From the NCBI GenBank assembly GCA_946998295.1, contig CAMPYS010000006.1, positions 1-64,000 on the forward strand: a stretch of 64,000 bases of DNA, in the 5' to 3' direction. The DNA comes from an uncultured Prevotella sp. (lineage in GTDB: Bacteria; Bacteroidota; Bacteroidia; Bacteroidales; Bacteroidaceae). The notes under the pieces were generated by a model. That model ran no database searches and was not told the DNA's origin. It saw only the letters and a list, made by a program, of their open reading frames with translations. Below are positions 43,603 to 52,089 of this stretch, in pieces. Within the stretch, counting starts at the first letter, position 1. Every line of letters begins with the position of its first letter. The position numbers and the translations under genes are program-made.

Positions 43603-44493
43603 TTATTCTTTTGTTATACTCCGTAAATCAGCACCCCACATCAATTTTTTTCTTAGAGTATCAAAATAATTATTATTAGCCTGTTTTACTACATTTATTT
43701 TAAATGCTGCCTTACTTATAGTAAGCTCACTACCCTCTCTAAGAGTTGTTGAACGACCATCAATAGCAACAAGGTAGTTATGGCTTCTACTATCAATCTT
43801 AAGATCTACAACAACATCATCACTAAAAACTAAAGGTCTTATATTTAAACTATGAGGTGCTATAGGAGTTAAGCATAAATTACCACTATGCGGAACAAGT
43901 ATTGGACCACCATTAGATAAAGAGTAAGCAGTAGAACCTGTTGGAGTACATACAATTAGCCCATCTGCAGAAATATTTGCTAAAGGCTCTCCATTAATAC
44001 TCGTATGTATTGTTATCATTGCTGCATCGTCTTTTTTCAATATTGATATATCATTTAACGCATACGGCAACTGTATAGTATCCTTTTCGCCTTTTGTTGC
44101 TACTTTTATTACTGTTCTTTTATCGATAGAAAAATTTTTTGCATATATATTATTTAAAGTATCACTTAACTCTTCTGGTTTGGTATTAACAAGAAATCCT
44201 AAACGTCCTAAATTTACTCCTATAATAGGTATTTCCTTACTACCTATATAACTTGCAGCCCTAAGAAAGGTGCCATCTCCTCCTAAGGCTATAACATAAT
44301 CAGCTTTAATAGTATCTTTATTAAAAACTCCAGTAATACCATTACTAAAGTTTTGGTCTGCTAAAAACGCCTCTTCTATATATATATCAGCATCTCTCTG
44401 ACCAAGTAACCAAATAATATCTTTTATTATTATTGTTGTTTTATCATCATAAAAATTTCCAAAAACTGCAAAACTAAGTTTTTTATTAGGCAT
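43603..44493 (-). CDS. nadK: NAD kinase
   Basis: Phosphorylates NAD to NADP. The 296 residues carry the diagnostic ALGGDGTFLRAA (GGDGT at 71-75), the NE/D-type nucleotide segment YALNDISILKKD, and ADGLIVCTPTGSTAYSLSNGGPILVP. It is first in a tight operon with the ABC exporter and thioredoxin fusion, and divergent from the DJ-1 gene across a 144-base region. Confidence 0.95.
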   Translation of the reverse strand: MPNKKLSFAVFGNFYDDKTTIIIKDIIWLLGQRDADIYIEEAFLADQNFSNGITGVFNKDTIKADYVIALGGDGTFLRAASYIGSKEIPIIGVNLGRLGFLVNTKPEELSDTLNNIYAKNFSIDKRTVIKVATKGEKDTIQLPYALNDISILKKDDAAMITIHTSINGEPLANISADGLIVCTPTGSTAYSLSNGGPILVPHSGNLCLTPIAPHSLNIRPLVFSDDVVVDLKIDSRSHNYLVAIDGRSTTLREGSELTISKAAFKINVVKQANNNYFDTLRKKLMWGADLRSITKE

Positions 44494-44557
44494 ATATGTT
44501 TAAAATGATTTATATTCTTTTAAATCTGTATAAGTGAAACTTTATCAAGTAAATTAG

Positions 44558-44573
44558 TATATTTGCAAATATA
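44558..44573. promoter_or_regulatory. Palindromic -7 region shared by divergent nadK and DJ-1 genes
   Basis: TATATTTGCAAATATA is a perfect 16-base palindrome, so it presents a TAnnTTTG -7 box on both strands. A further minus-strand TATTTTTG lies at 44582-44589, so which box nadK uses is open. Confidence 0.5.
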
Positions 44574-44637
44574 TTTTGCTGCAAAAATAACGAAATAAGT
44601 TGAGACTATATATTAAAACTATAAAATAATTATAACT

Positions 44638-45183
44638 ATGGTATACGAATTTTTAGCAACTGGTTTTGAAGATACAGAAGCTTTAGCACCAGTGGATATA
44701 TTGAGACGTGGTGGAGTAGAAGTAAAAACAGTTAGTGTTATGAATAGCAAAGAAGTTACTTCGGCAAATGGTGTAACACTAAAAACAGACCTCTTATTTA
44801 GCGAAATAAATAATTTTGATGATGTTGACTTAATGTTTATGCCTGGTGGTATGCCTGGATCTGTAAATCTTAATTTGCATGATGGCTTACGTAAAGTTTT
44901 GGTAGAACAAAACAAAAGAGGTAAACGCTTAGCTGCAATATGCGCTGCACCTATGGTTTTAGGTTCTATAGGTGTGTTAGAAGGAAAAAAAGCAACTTGC
45001 TATCCTGGATTTGAAAAACGTTTAAAAGGGGCAGAATATACAGGTGACTTATGCACTGTTGACGGTAATATAACAACGGCAAAAGGACCTGCTGCAGCAT
45101 TTATTTTTGGGTTTACGCTTCTTGCTCAAATGAGTTCTGAAGAAAATGCTTTAAAGATAAAGAAAGCGATGCTATTCGTATAA
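44638..45183 (+). CDS. DJ-1/PfpI-family protein
   Basis: 181 residues of the DJ-1/ThiJ/YajL type. The reactive cysteine (Cys102) sits on the nucleophile elbow AAICAAPMVLG and a conserved acid (Glu11) in GFEDTEALAPVD. Members act as glyoxalase-like deglycases or oxidative-stress chaperones; which activity applies is not set by sequence. It starts an operon with ispD (5-base gap) and recG. Confidence 0.9.
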   Translation: MVYEFLATGFEDTEALAPVDILRRGGVEVKTVSVMNSKEVTSANGVTLKTDLLFSEINNFDDVDLMFMPGGMPGSVNLNLHDGLRKVLVEQNKRGKRLAAICAAPMVLGSIGVLEGKKATCYPGFEKRLKGAEYTGDLCTVDGNITTAKGPAAAFIFGFTLLAQMSSEENALKIKKAMLFV

Positions 45184-45188
45184 TAAAA

Positions 45189-45857
45189 ATGAACTATATT
45201 ATTATTGTTGCTGGAGGACGTGGTATGCGTATGGGTAGCGAAATTCCTAAGCAATTTTTATTATTGAAAGGAAAACCTATCCTTATGCATACCATTGAAC
45301 GTTTTACACAATTTGATAAAACAATAAAAATAATACTTGTATTGCCACCAGAGCAACAAGATTATTGGAATAAACTATGTAGCTTATATAACTTCTCAAA
45401 AAATTTTCAAATTGCCGATAGTGGTAGTACTCGTTTCCACTCTTCTAAAAATGGCTTAAAACTTATACCACAAAATACTGAAGGACTTGTAGGTATACAT
45501 GATGGAGTGAGGCCATTAGTAACAGTGGAAACGATTAAACGCTGTTACGAAGAGGCATATAAATCAAAAGCTGCTATACCAATAGTGAAAAGTGTAGATT
45601 CACTAAGATATATAACACCTGATGGAAAGACTGTTACAGTAGACCGCTCTTCATATCTACGTGTACAAACGCCTCAGGTCTTTGATTTTAAAATATTAAA
45701 TGAAGCCTATAAATATCCTTACAATGAATCGTTTACTGATGATGCAAGTGTGGTAGAAAACGCAGGCTATACAATATCAACAGTAGAAGGAAATGTAGAA
45801 AACTTAAAAATAACATCACCAAACGACTTGAAAATTGCAGAGGCATTATTTGAATAA
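45189..45857 (+). CDS. ispD: 2-C-methyl-D-erythritol 4-phosphate cytidylyltransferase
   Basis: Third step of the MEP isoprenoid pathway: MEP + CTP gives CDP-ME. The 222 residues start MNYIIIVAGGRGMRMGSEIPKQFLLLKGKPIL, the CTP-binding glycine-rich loop, and contain VGIHDGVRPLVT, AAIPIVKSVDS and the C-terminal FTDDASVVENAGY. Isoprenoid precursors made here feed the polyprenyl synthase at 23932-24909. It lies in a tight operon, three bases before recG. Confidence 0.93.
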   Translation: MNYIIIVAGGRGMRMGSEIPKQFLLLKGKPILMHTIERFTQFDKTIKIILVLPPEQQDYWNKLCSLYNFSKNFQIADSGSTRFHSSKNGLKLIPQNTEGLVGIHDGVRPLVTVETIKRCYEEAYKSKAAIPIVKSVDSLRYITPDGKTVTVDRSSYLRVQTPQVFDFKILNEAYKYPYNESFTDDASVVENAGYTISTVEGNVENLKITSPNDLKIAEALFE

Positions 45858-45860
45858 TTA

Positions 45861-47957
45861 ATGGACATTCTTGATCAAGACATAAAATTCTTGCCTGGAG
45901 TAGGACCACATAGGAAAGAAATCCTAAAAAAAGAATTAAAAATATCTACATATGGTGACCTTTTAGAATATTATCCATATAAACATATAGACAGAACTCA
46001 TATATATGCTATATCTGAATTGCAGCCTAATATGCCTTTTGTGCAAATAAAAGGACATTTTTTGCATTTAGAAATAAAACAAATTGGTAAAAGGAAACAA
46101 TGTGCAGTAGGCACGTTTACTGATGGTGTGAGGGTATGTGATATAATATGGTTCAATGCTATAAAATATATAAGTTCAACAATATCTATAGACAAAGAAT
46201 ATATAATTTTTGGACGTCCTACTGCATTCTCTGGACGTATTCAATTTACTCACCCTGAAGTGGAAGAAGCAACAGAACTACAGCTTAACAATATGGGTAT
46301 GCAACCGTTCTATATAACTACTGAAAAAATGAAAAAAGCTGGAATTACTTCAAGATGTATAGAACGATTAACAAAAACATTACTTAATAAAATTGTAACT
46401 CCATTAAGAGAAACTTTACCTAACTTTATTACATCACCATATAATCTTATATCACGAGATGAAGCATTACGCAAAATACATTATCCAAAATGTGCAAAAG
46501 ATGTTCAACAAGCTAAACTTAGACTAAAATTTGAAGAACTATTTTATGTACAACTTAATATTCTACGTTATGCTGCTAATCAACGAAAGAAATATCATGG
46601 ATATAATTTTAAAATTATAGGAGATAACTTTAATAGATTCTATAATAATAATTTACACTTTACGCTAACTAACGCTCAAAAGCGGGTTATGAAAGAAATA
46701 CGTACAGACCTTAAGAATGGAAAGCAAATGAACAGATTATTGCAAGGAGATGTAGGATCTGGTAAAACATTAGTGGCACTAATGACTATGTTGATAGCCA
46801 TTGATAATGGGTATCAAGCCTGTCTTATGGCACCTACTGAAATTCTTGCAGAACAACATCTACAAACCATTAGAGAATTCCTTAAAGGAATGGATATACA
46901 AGTTGAATTATTAACAGGTATTGTAAAGGGCAAAAAACGTGTAACCATTATAGAAAATATTGCTAATGGAAAAATAAAAATTATTGTAGGTACACATGCA
47001 CTTATAGAGGATAAAGTTATATTTAAAAATCTTGGACTTGCGGTTATAGACGAACAACATAGATTTGGAGTGGCTCAACGTGCTAAACTTTGGAATAAAA
47101 ACACTAATCCGCCACATGTACTTATCATGACAGCAACACCTATACCTCGTACACTGGCAATGACTATTTATGGAGACTTGGATGTAAGTGTTATTGATGA
47201 ATTACCACCAGGTAGAAAGCCTATAGAAACAATTCATCGCTATGATGACCAAACGTCAAGCATATATGATGGTATAAGGAAACAAATACATCTTGGACGA
47301 CAAGTTTACATAGTATTCCCGCTAATTAAAGAAAGTGAAAAAATAGACTTAAAGAACCTTGAAACTGGTTATGAGACTTTAAAAGAAATATTTTCAGAAT
47401 TTAAACTAAGTAAAGTTCATGGACAAATGTCAGATAAAGAGAAAGAAGCTGAAATGAAACTATTTGTTCAAGGGGAAACACAAATATTAGTTGCTACTAC
47501 AGTTATTGAGGTAGGAGTAAATGTTCCAAATGCAAGTGTAATGGTAATATTTGATGCACAACGGTTTGGATTATCACAACTACACCAATTAAGGGGACGT
47601 GTAGGAAGAGGTGCTGAACAAAGTTTTTGCATATTAGTTACAACGCGTAAGCTAAATAAAGAAACAAATAAGAGAATTGACATAATGTGCAATACAAATG
47701 ATGGATTTGAAATATCAGAAGCTGACCTTAAACTAAGAGGTCCTGGTGATTTGGAAGGTACTCAACAAAGTGGAATAGCATTCGACTTAAAAATAGCAGA
47801 TATTGCACGTGATGGTCAAATAGTACAGATTGCAAGGAACGAAGCACAAAAGATAATACAAGAAGATCCCACATGTAGCAAACGTGAATATAATTTACTT
47901 TGGGAACGACTTAAAGAGTTAAGAAAAACTAATATAGACTGGGCGTCTATATCATAA
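45861..47957 (+). CDS. recG: ATP-dependent DNA helicase RecG
   Basis: Remodels stalled replication forks and branched DNA. The 698 residues comprise the N-terminal wedge domain with OB fold (about 1-250), then SF2 helicase motifs: Walker A LLQGDVGSGKTLVALM (about 295-310), DEQHRFG (motif II, near 397), LIMTATPIPRTLAM (III) and QLRGRVGRG (VI). It is co-directional and nearly contiguous with ispD. Confidence 0.96.
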   Translation: MDILDQDIKFLPGVGPHRKEILKKELKISTYGDLLEYYPYKHIDRTHIYAISELQPNMPFVQIKGHFLHLEIKQIGKRKQCAVGTFTDGVRVCDIIWFNAIKYISSTISIDKEYIIFGRPTAFSGRIQFTHPEVEEATELQLNNMGMQPFYITTEKMKKAGITSRCIERLTKTLLNKIVTPLRETLPNFITSPYNLISRDEALRKIHYPKCAKDVQQAKLRLKFEELFYVQLNILRYAANQRKKYHGYNFKIIGDNFNRFYNNNLHFTLTNAQKRVMKEIRTDLKNGKQMNRLLQGDVGSGKTLVALMTMLIAIDNGYQACLMAPTEILAEQHLQTIREFLKGMDIQVELLTGIVKGKKRVTIIENIANGKIKIIVGTHALIEDKVIFKNLGLAVIDEQHRFGVAQRAKLWNKNTNPPHVLIMTATPIPRTLAMTIYGDLDVSVIDELPPGRKPIETIHRYDDQTSSIYDGIRKQIHLGRQVYIVFPLIKESEKIDLKNLETGYETLKEIFSEFKLSKVHGQMSDKEKEAEMKLFVQGETQILVATTVIEVGVNVPNASVMVIFDAQRFGLSQLHQLRGRVGRGAEQSFCILVTTRKLNKETNKRIDIMCNTNDGFEISEADLKLRGPGDLEGTQQSGIAFDLKIADIARDGQIVQIARNEAQKIIQEDPTCSKREYNLLWERLKELRKTNIDWASIS

Positions 47958-48095
47958 TTATAAATATGTAATAGCTCAAAAAGATTATTTTTATAGACCT
48001 CTTAGTATATTAATGCTAACTAATTTTCATAAAAAGTACCTTTTTTAATGTTATAAAAAACTGTTAATACCTAAACGATTTAGTTATATTTTTAA

Positions 48096-48103
48096 TATCT
48101 TTG
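48096..48103 (+). promoter_or_regulatory. Predicted -7 box of the M23 peptidase gene
   Basis: TATCTTTG, giving a leader of about 110 nt. A small hairpin CATTAGAA/TTCTAATG lies in the leader at 48175-48193. Confidence 0.5.
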
Positions 48104-48220
48104 CAAAGTATTTATCAGAAAAAAGTTGACCTCTTGAATGTTTGTTCAACAATCTTTTAGATGCAAAACAAGAACATTAGAAAAATTCTAATGAAGCTAT
48201 AACCCGATAAAGAATAAATA

Positions 48221-49222
48221 ATGAATTCTAAAACACTAATTAAAAAAATTGCGTTATCGGTTGTTTTAACTTTTGCTGCAGCACCTACATTTGCTCAGGA
48301 TCTTATAGCCAGACAAGCACCAATTGATAGACGTAATAACAAATTAGATACTATTGTAATAAAACGCCTACAAGAAGATGAGGAATTTGCAAGTCCATCT
48401 GCTTCTTTATACAATGATTGGAATACAGCACGTACACATAGTAGTGGACACTTACCAAATATTTATAGAATTGATTTAAGAGCATTTCACATGCCAACAC
48501 CAAGTCGTGTTATAACAAGCAACTTTGGTAGAAGGTGGGGACGTCCACATAAAGGACTTGACATAAAGGTATATATAGGAGACACTATACGCTCTGCATT
48601 TTCAGGAAAAGTGAGAGTTGTGGGATATCAAGCCAGTGGATATGGAAAATACATAGTTATACGACATAGTAACGGCTTAGAAACATACTATGCACACTTA
48701 TCAAAGCAATTAGTAAATAAAAATCAAATAATAAGAGCAGGAGAGCCTATTGGATTAGGTGGAAATACTGGTCGTTCTACAGGATCTCACCTACACTTTG
48801 AAACTCGTTTATGTGGTATAGCCATAAACCCTGCACTCATGTTTGACTTCCCTAATCAAGATGTTACAGGAGACTTCTACACTTATAGACGTAGCACTGT
48901 AGACGCAGAATCAGATAGGGCTACTGCTTTAAGAGGTAAATCCTCAAGCCTTGGTTATTCACGCGAAAATATTCAAGGATATGGACGACCTAAAAACTTT
49001 GGAAAGAATAAACGTGAAGTTGTAGACTATTCCGCACGCCAACAATATGAAAAACAAGATAAAATAGGTCAGATATTATATCACGAAGTTGTACGTGGCG
49101 AAACTTTAGAATCTATTGCAAAACTACACAATGTTACTGTTGAACACCTTTGCAGACTAAACAGAATAGGACGCTATTCAAAACTAACAGAGAAACAATT
49201 ATTAAAATATAGCACTAACTAA
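48221..49222 (+). CDS. Secreted M23 zinc metallopeptidase with C-terminal LysM
   Basis: A murein endopeptidase-like protein of 333 residues. The signal peptide is MNSKTLIKKIALSVVLTFAAAPTFAQ. The LytM/M23 domain covers about 95-210 and has every zinc ligand (His110 and Asp114 in RPHKGLDI, His190/His192 in GSHLHFE), so it should be active in cross-link cleavage rather than being an EnvC-like activator. A LysM peptidoglycan-binding motif closes the protein (YHEVVRGETLESIAKLHNVTVEHLCRLN, about 285-330). Location periplasm. It is monocistronic. Confidence 0.9.
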   Translation: MNSKTLIKKIALSVVLTFAAAPTFAQDLIARQAPIDRRNNKLDTIVIKRLQEDEEFASPSASLYNDWNTARTHSSGHLPNIYRIDLRAFHMPTPSRVITSNFGRRWGRPHKGLDIKVYIGDTIRSAFSGKVRVVGYQASGYGKYIVIRHSNGLETYYAHLSKQLVNKNQIIRAGEPIGLGGNTGRSTGSHLHFETRLCGIAINPALMFDFPNQDVTGDFYTYRRSTVDAESDRATALRGKSSSLGYSRENIQGYGRPKNFGKNKREVVDYSARQQYEKQDKIGQILYHEVVRGETLESIAKLHNVTVEHLCRLNRIGRYSKLTEKQLLKYSTN

Positions 49223-49256
49223 GAAGTTATAAAAAATAGCATTCATTTTTATATTT

Positions 49257-50405
49257 TTATTGCTGCAATTTCTTAAATTCACTTGGTGAACAATGCTTCA
49301 TCTTTTTAAAGAATTTATTGAATTGAACTTGTGAATGAAAACCAAAGCTGAATGCTATTTCTTGTATATTCCTATTTGAAGTAATTAATTCTGCCTCTAT
49401 TTCTTTTATCGCATAATCATCTATAAGTTGTTTAGGCGTTCGTCCTGCGATACTTTTAGCCACTTGTGCTAAATATCGTGCCGTTATATTTAAATGATTA
49501 GAATAAAAAGAAACTTCACGTGTAGCTTTATAATTTATAGCTATCAAATTCATTAAAGCATTATATATCTCTATTTTTCGTATAGAAATATTTTGAATAG
49601 ACATACTTGAACTATGATCCAAAAGTTGAGTTGATATTCCAAATTTTGAATCAGTAGAATGAAGTATTAATTGAGCTAAATAGTCTTGCGCATATTTTAC
49701 AGATTCTTGTATATTAAAACCATTGCACAAATATACGGCAGTTGCTGAAGAAAAAGCTCCACCTAAACCATGTGTAATTCGGTCTATAACACCCTGTCGA
49801 GTATAATAATATGGGACTTTATCTGCTTTTGTCAAAAGAATATCTGTAAAAGACTGTGAAGCTATAGTAGACCCCTGAAGCACTACAGAATTGCTACCCA
49901 TACTAAGAATATATTTAGCAATATCCACTAACTGCTCATTACCATGTGCTTCACTATATTGAGAAATATATAATGCACTATCCTGTTTTATTACTACAAG
50001 TGTTGCTAATGGAAACAATTTGGCAATAATAGATGTTATCACCTCTTTAGGCATTAAAACATTGCCCTTAGAACTTATTATAACAGCATCAATAATTACA
50101 TATTTAGGACGATACTCTAAGAGTACTTTCTCAACTACATTTACTTGGTCTATTGTACGTAACATACCAACTTTAATACCTGTGGGCTGCAAAAACTTTA
50201 CAGCTAAATTGATTTGTCGATATAGCACTTCTGATGGTATATCATAGATTGTTTGAATACCATTTTTATCCTGTGCGGTTACTGAAGTTATAGCCGTTGC
50301 AGCATATGAGCCTAATAATGTTATTGTTTTAATGTCAGCTTGTATCCCAGAACCTCCAGTACTGTCAGAACCTGTTATAGATAATATTGTTTCTTTTTCT
50401 CCCAT
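49257..50405 (-). CDS. ThiD-like kinase domain fused to an AraC-type HTH; kinase site degraded
   Basis: A 382-residue fusion. Residues 1-260 are a ThiD (HMP/HMP-P kinase) fold: ILSITGSDSTGGSGIQADIK at 7-26 and AITSVTAQDKNGIQ. Two key motifs are altered: the usual DPVMVAxSG is DAVIISSKG (106-114), and the anion-hole/catalytic HGTGC is HGLGG (212-216), so the catalytic cysteine is a glycine. Residues about 295-382 are an AraC double HTH ending IQEIAFSFGFHSQVQFNKFFKKMKHCSPSEF in the conserved form. I infer a one-component regulator sensing a pyrimidine or pyridoxine-like ligand rather than an active kinase. A perfect inverted repeat brackets its predicted promoter. pdxST lies about 4 kb away. 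Confidence 0.85.
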   Translation of the reverse strand: MGEKETILSITGSDSTGGSGIQADIKTITLLGSYAATAITSVTAQDKNGIQTIYDIPSEVLYRQINLAVKFLQPTGIKVGMLRTIDQVNVVEKVLLEYRPKYVIIDAVIISSKGNVLMPKEVITSIIAKLFPLATLVVIKQDSALYISQYSEAHGNEQLVDIAKYILSMGSNSVVLQGSTIASQSFTDILLTKADKVPYYYTRQGVIDRITHGLGGAFSSATAVYLCNGFNIQESVKYAQDYLAQLILHSTDSKFGISTQLLDHSSSMSIQNISIRKIEIYNALMNLIAINYKATREVSFYSNHLNITARYLAQVAKSIAGRTPKQLIDDYAIKEIEAELITSNRNIQEIAFSFGFHSQVQFNKFFKKMKHCSPSEFKKLQQ

Positions 50406-50546
50406 AAAGTAGTATTAGCATCCCAAGATAATTAGTATAAAATGTATCTGATAAAAAATAAATAAGTCACTTTGTTGTATAGCTAAATAAGTAACAATTT
50501 TAAAACGAGCAAAATGCTTTTTGTTGCTGTGTTCTGCTAAAGAAAT

Positions 50547-50601
50547 AACACTTGTTATTCTGTGTGCAAAGATAATACTTTGTTACATAATAACAAGTGT
50601 T
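50547..50601 (-). promoter_or_regulatory. Promoter of the ThiD-AraC gene, bracketed by a 13-bp inverted repeat
   Basis: Minus strand: TTG (50596-50594), a 19-base spacer and TATCTTTG (50574-50567), a near-ideal Bacteroidetes promoter. Perfect arms AACACTTGTTATT at 50547-50559 and AATAACAAGTGTT at 50589-50601 flank it. One arm covers the -33 element and the other lies just at or after the expected start site, a layout suiting autoregulation. The leader to the ATG is about 155 nt. Confidence 0.65.
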
Positions 50602-51070
50602 TGCAAGGATGAAATAATTGTATATTACAAAGGTACTACTACCGAGCTTGACCTCTTTTAAGATATAATCTAAAACGGTACCGCAATGAGCTATCGCGCT
50701 ACACATCCGCTTTTCATATTTAAGACCTTATATATCTCATCGTACACACAGAAATGAGGATACGCCTATAATTACAGGTATATTATGAAAAACAACAAAA
50801 AATCTGCCGATAAAACTTGCCTATGATGAAAATAATACAATGAATGTGTCTTGGACAATGAATTTAGCAGGTTAGCCTATCTCTCTCGAGCATAACCATG
50901 ACACTTACACCTTTGATTGATGAGTAAAAAAGCGCAAATAAATATTGATACAGAAGCTGGCAAAATCTTTTTAATTTACTTATAAGTGCCTCTAAAAAAG
51001 CTCCTAACTTTTTCTAAAAAGCTTAATAACTTTTTTAGTCCATTTATATACTTTCCTACAATATTATTAC
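50602..51070. other. Gene-free stretch upstream of the HU-like gene
   Basis: About 470 bases with only short broken frames. It includes a minus-strand TACCTTTG at 50628-50635 and, near 50989-51040, repeated CTAAAAAAGCT/CTTTTT runs like those at 53902-53985. No supportable gene. Confidence 0.4.
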
Positions 51071-51078
51071 TATCTTTG
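51071..51078 (+). promoter_or_regulatory. Predicted -7 box of the HU-like gene
   Basis: TATCTTTG. The leader of about 85 nt contains ACGGG/CCCGT pairing (51107-51131 region). Confidence 0.5.
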
Positions 51079-51170
51079 TAATAGTTGTCAAAGGCAACTG
51101 TCTTTACGGGTTTAATAGGTTTCCGGCCCGTCAAAGGCTTACAAAAGGGAGCCAACCTTATAATCATATT

Positions 51171-51647
51171 ATGGCCAACAAACCATTAGGATTTATCCTG
51201 ACAGAGCGAAAGCTCAACATCGGCAAGCAGAAAGGAAAGATCGTACAGATAGCTCAACCTACGGGACGGCATCGCGTGGACTTCCGCAATTTCTGTGAGC
51301 GCGTAGCTAAATCAACCACTTTCAGTTCGCAAGAAGTGGCAGCAGTTCTTAATCTTGCCACCGAGACGGCACGCTACATCGTAGCCAACGGCGACATTGT
51401 GGACATCGGCGACATGGGAGCGCTGAAGCCCTCGTTTAAGAGCAAGGCTGTAGAAAAAGGCATCGTATTCCGCGCACAAGATCACATCGAGAAACCTGTA
51501 GTGAAATTTGCACCATCGCGCAAGTATTTCACTCTAAACGATGTTACCTATGAGCAAGTGAAGGCGAAGCCCAATAAGAAGAACAAGACGGGAGGTACTA
51601 CGGGAGGTAGTACTGGTGACACTATTGGTAGCGGTCAAAATCCATAA
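51171..51647 (+). CDS. HU/IHF-like DNA-binding protein with a Gly/Thr-rich tail
   Basis: 158 residues. The core (about 15-125) matches the long HU-like family common in Bacteroidales: GRHRVDFRNFCERVAKSTTFSSQEVAAVLN, GDIVDIGDMGALKPSFKSKAVE, RKYFTLNDVTYEQVKAK. The tail KPNKKNKTGGTTGGSTGDTI is low complexity. Base composition is strikingly different from the surroundings (roughly half G+C in the sampled lines, e.g. 51241-51300), suggesting transfer or strong codon selection for high expression. It binds DNA; the specific role is unknown. A terminator follows. Confidence 0.85.
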   Translation: MANKPLGFILTERKLNIGKQKGKIVQIAQPTGRHRVDFRNFCERVAKSTTFSSQEVAAVLNLATETARYIVANGDIVDIGDMGALKPSFKSKAVEKGIVFRAQDHIEKPVVKFAPSRKYFTLNDVTYEQVKAKPNKKNKTGGTTGGSTGDTIGSGQNP

Positions 51648-51678
51648 GTCCGCAACCATGAACGTGTAAGCGTCAAAC

Positions 51679-51713
51679 AAAGTCGCCCTGAGCGTTAAAT
51701 GCTGGGCGACTTT
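51679..51713 (+). terminator. Terminator of the HU-like gene
   Basis: Perfect stem AAAGTCGCCC / GGGCGACTTT. A second hairpin (GGCTGACA/TATCAGCC, then TTTT) lies at 51821-51852. Confidence 0.75.
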
Positions 51714-51870
51714 GTACATATATATAAGGATAAAACCACTACATTTTAATATCCTTTTTCATTATCTATTTTTATTTATTACTGACGGGTAAAACTTTTA
51801 CTGATTTATTAAAATTATATGGCTGACACTTCTCACAAGGTATCAGCCTTTTAGTTATATTTGTTTTTGC

Positions 51871-52004
51871 AAAAAATTATGACTATAAGCAAAGACAAAC
51901 ATTTTAGCGGACAGCAATATTTTTAAAAAGAAAACTCGAAGTCCTATTATAAAGGGCTTCGAGCAAAATTATTGTGCTTTTTGGAGTTTTAGCGGACAGC
52001 AATA
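51871..52004 (+). repeat. ~134-bp intergenic repeat, copy R2
   Basis: Nearly identical to 54157-54290. Structure: an A-rich lead with ATAAGCAAAGACAA, the 18-mer TTTTAGCGGACAGCAATA at 51902-51919, a hairpin CGAAGTCC / GGGCTTCG, AGCAAAATTATTGTG plus a T run, and the same 18-mer again at 51987-52004. It lies just downstream of the LRR gene, whose upstream side has copy R3 in the same orientation. Class unknown. Confidence 0.75.
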
Positions 52005-52089
52005 GTATAAAATAGAAGACTAAACAGAGAAATACAATTTCCAAAAGTCTATGCTTCAGCTTCTGTCTCAGAATTAATATTATGGGACT

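Noticed and set aside
50500..50706. 68-codon reverse-strand frame upstream of the ThiD-AraC gene
   Set aside because: It overlaps the promoter and inverted repeat, and its composition (Cys/Tyr-rich) is unlike real proteins here.
50976..51167. 63-codon reverse-strand frame before the HU-like gene
   Set aside because: No recognisable domain; it covers the predicted HU promoter and leader.
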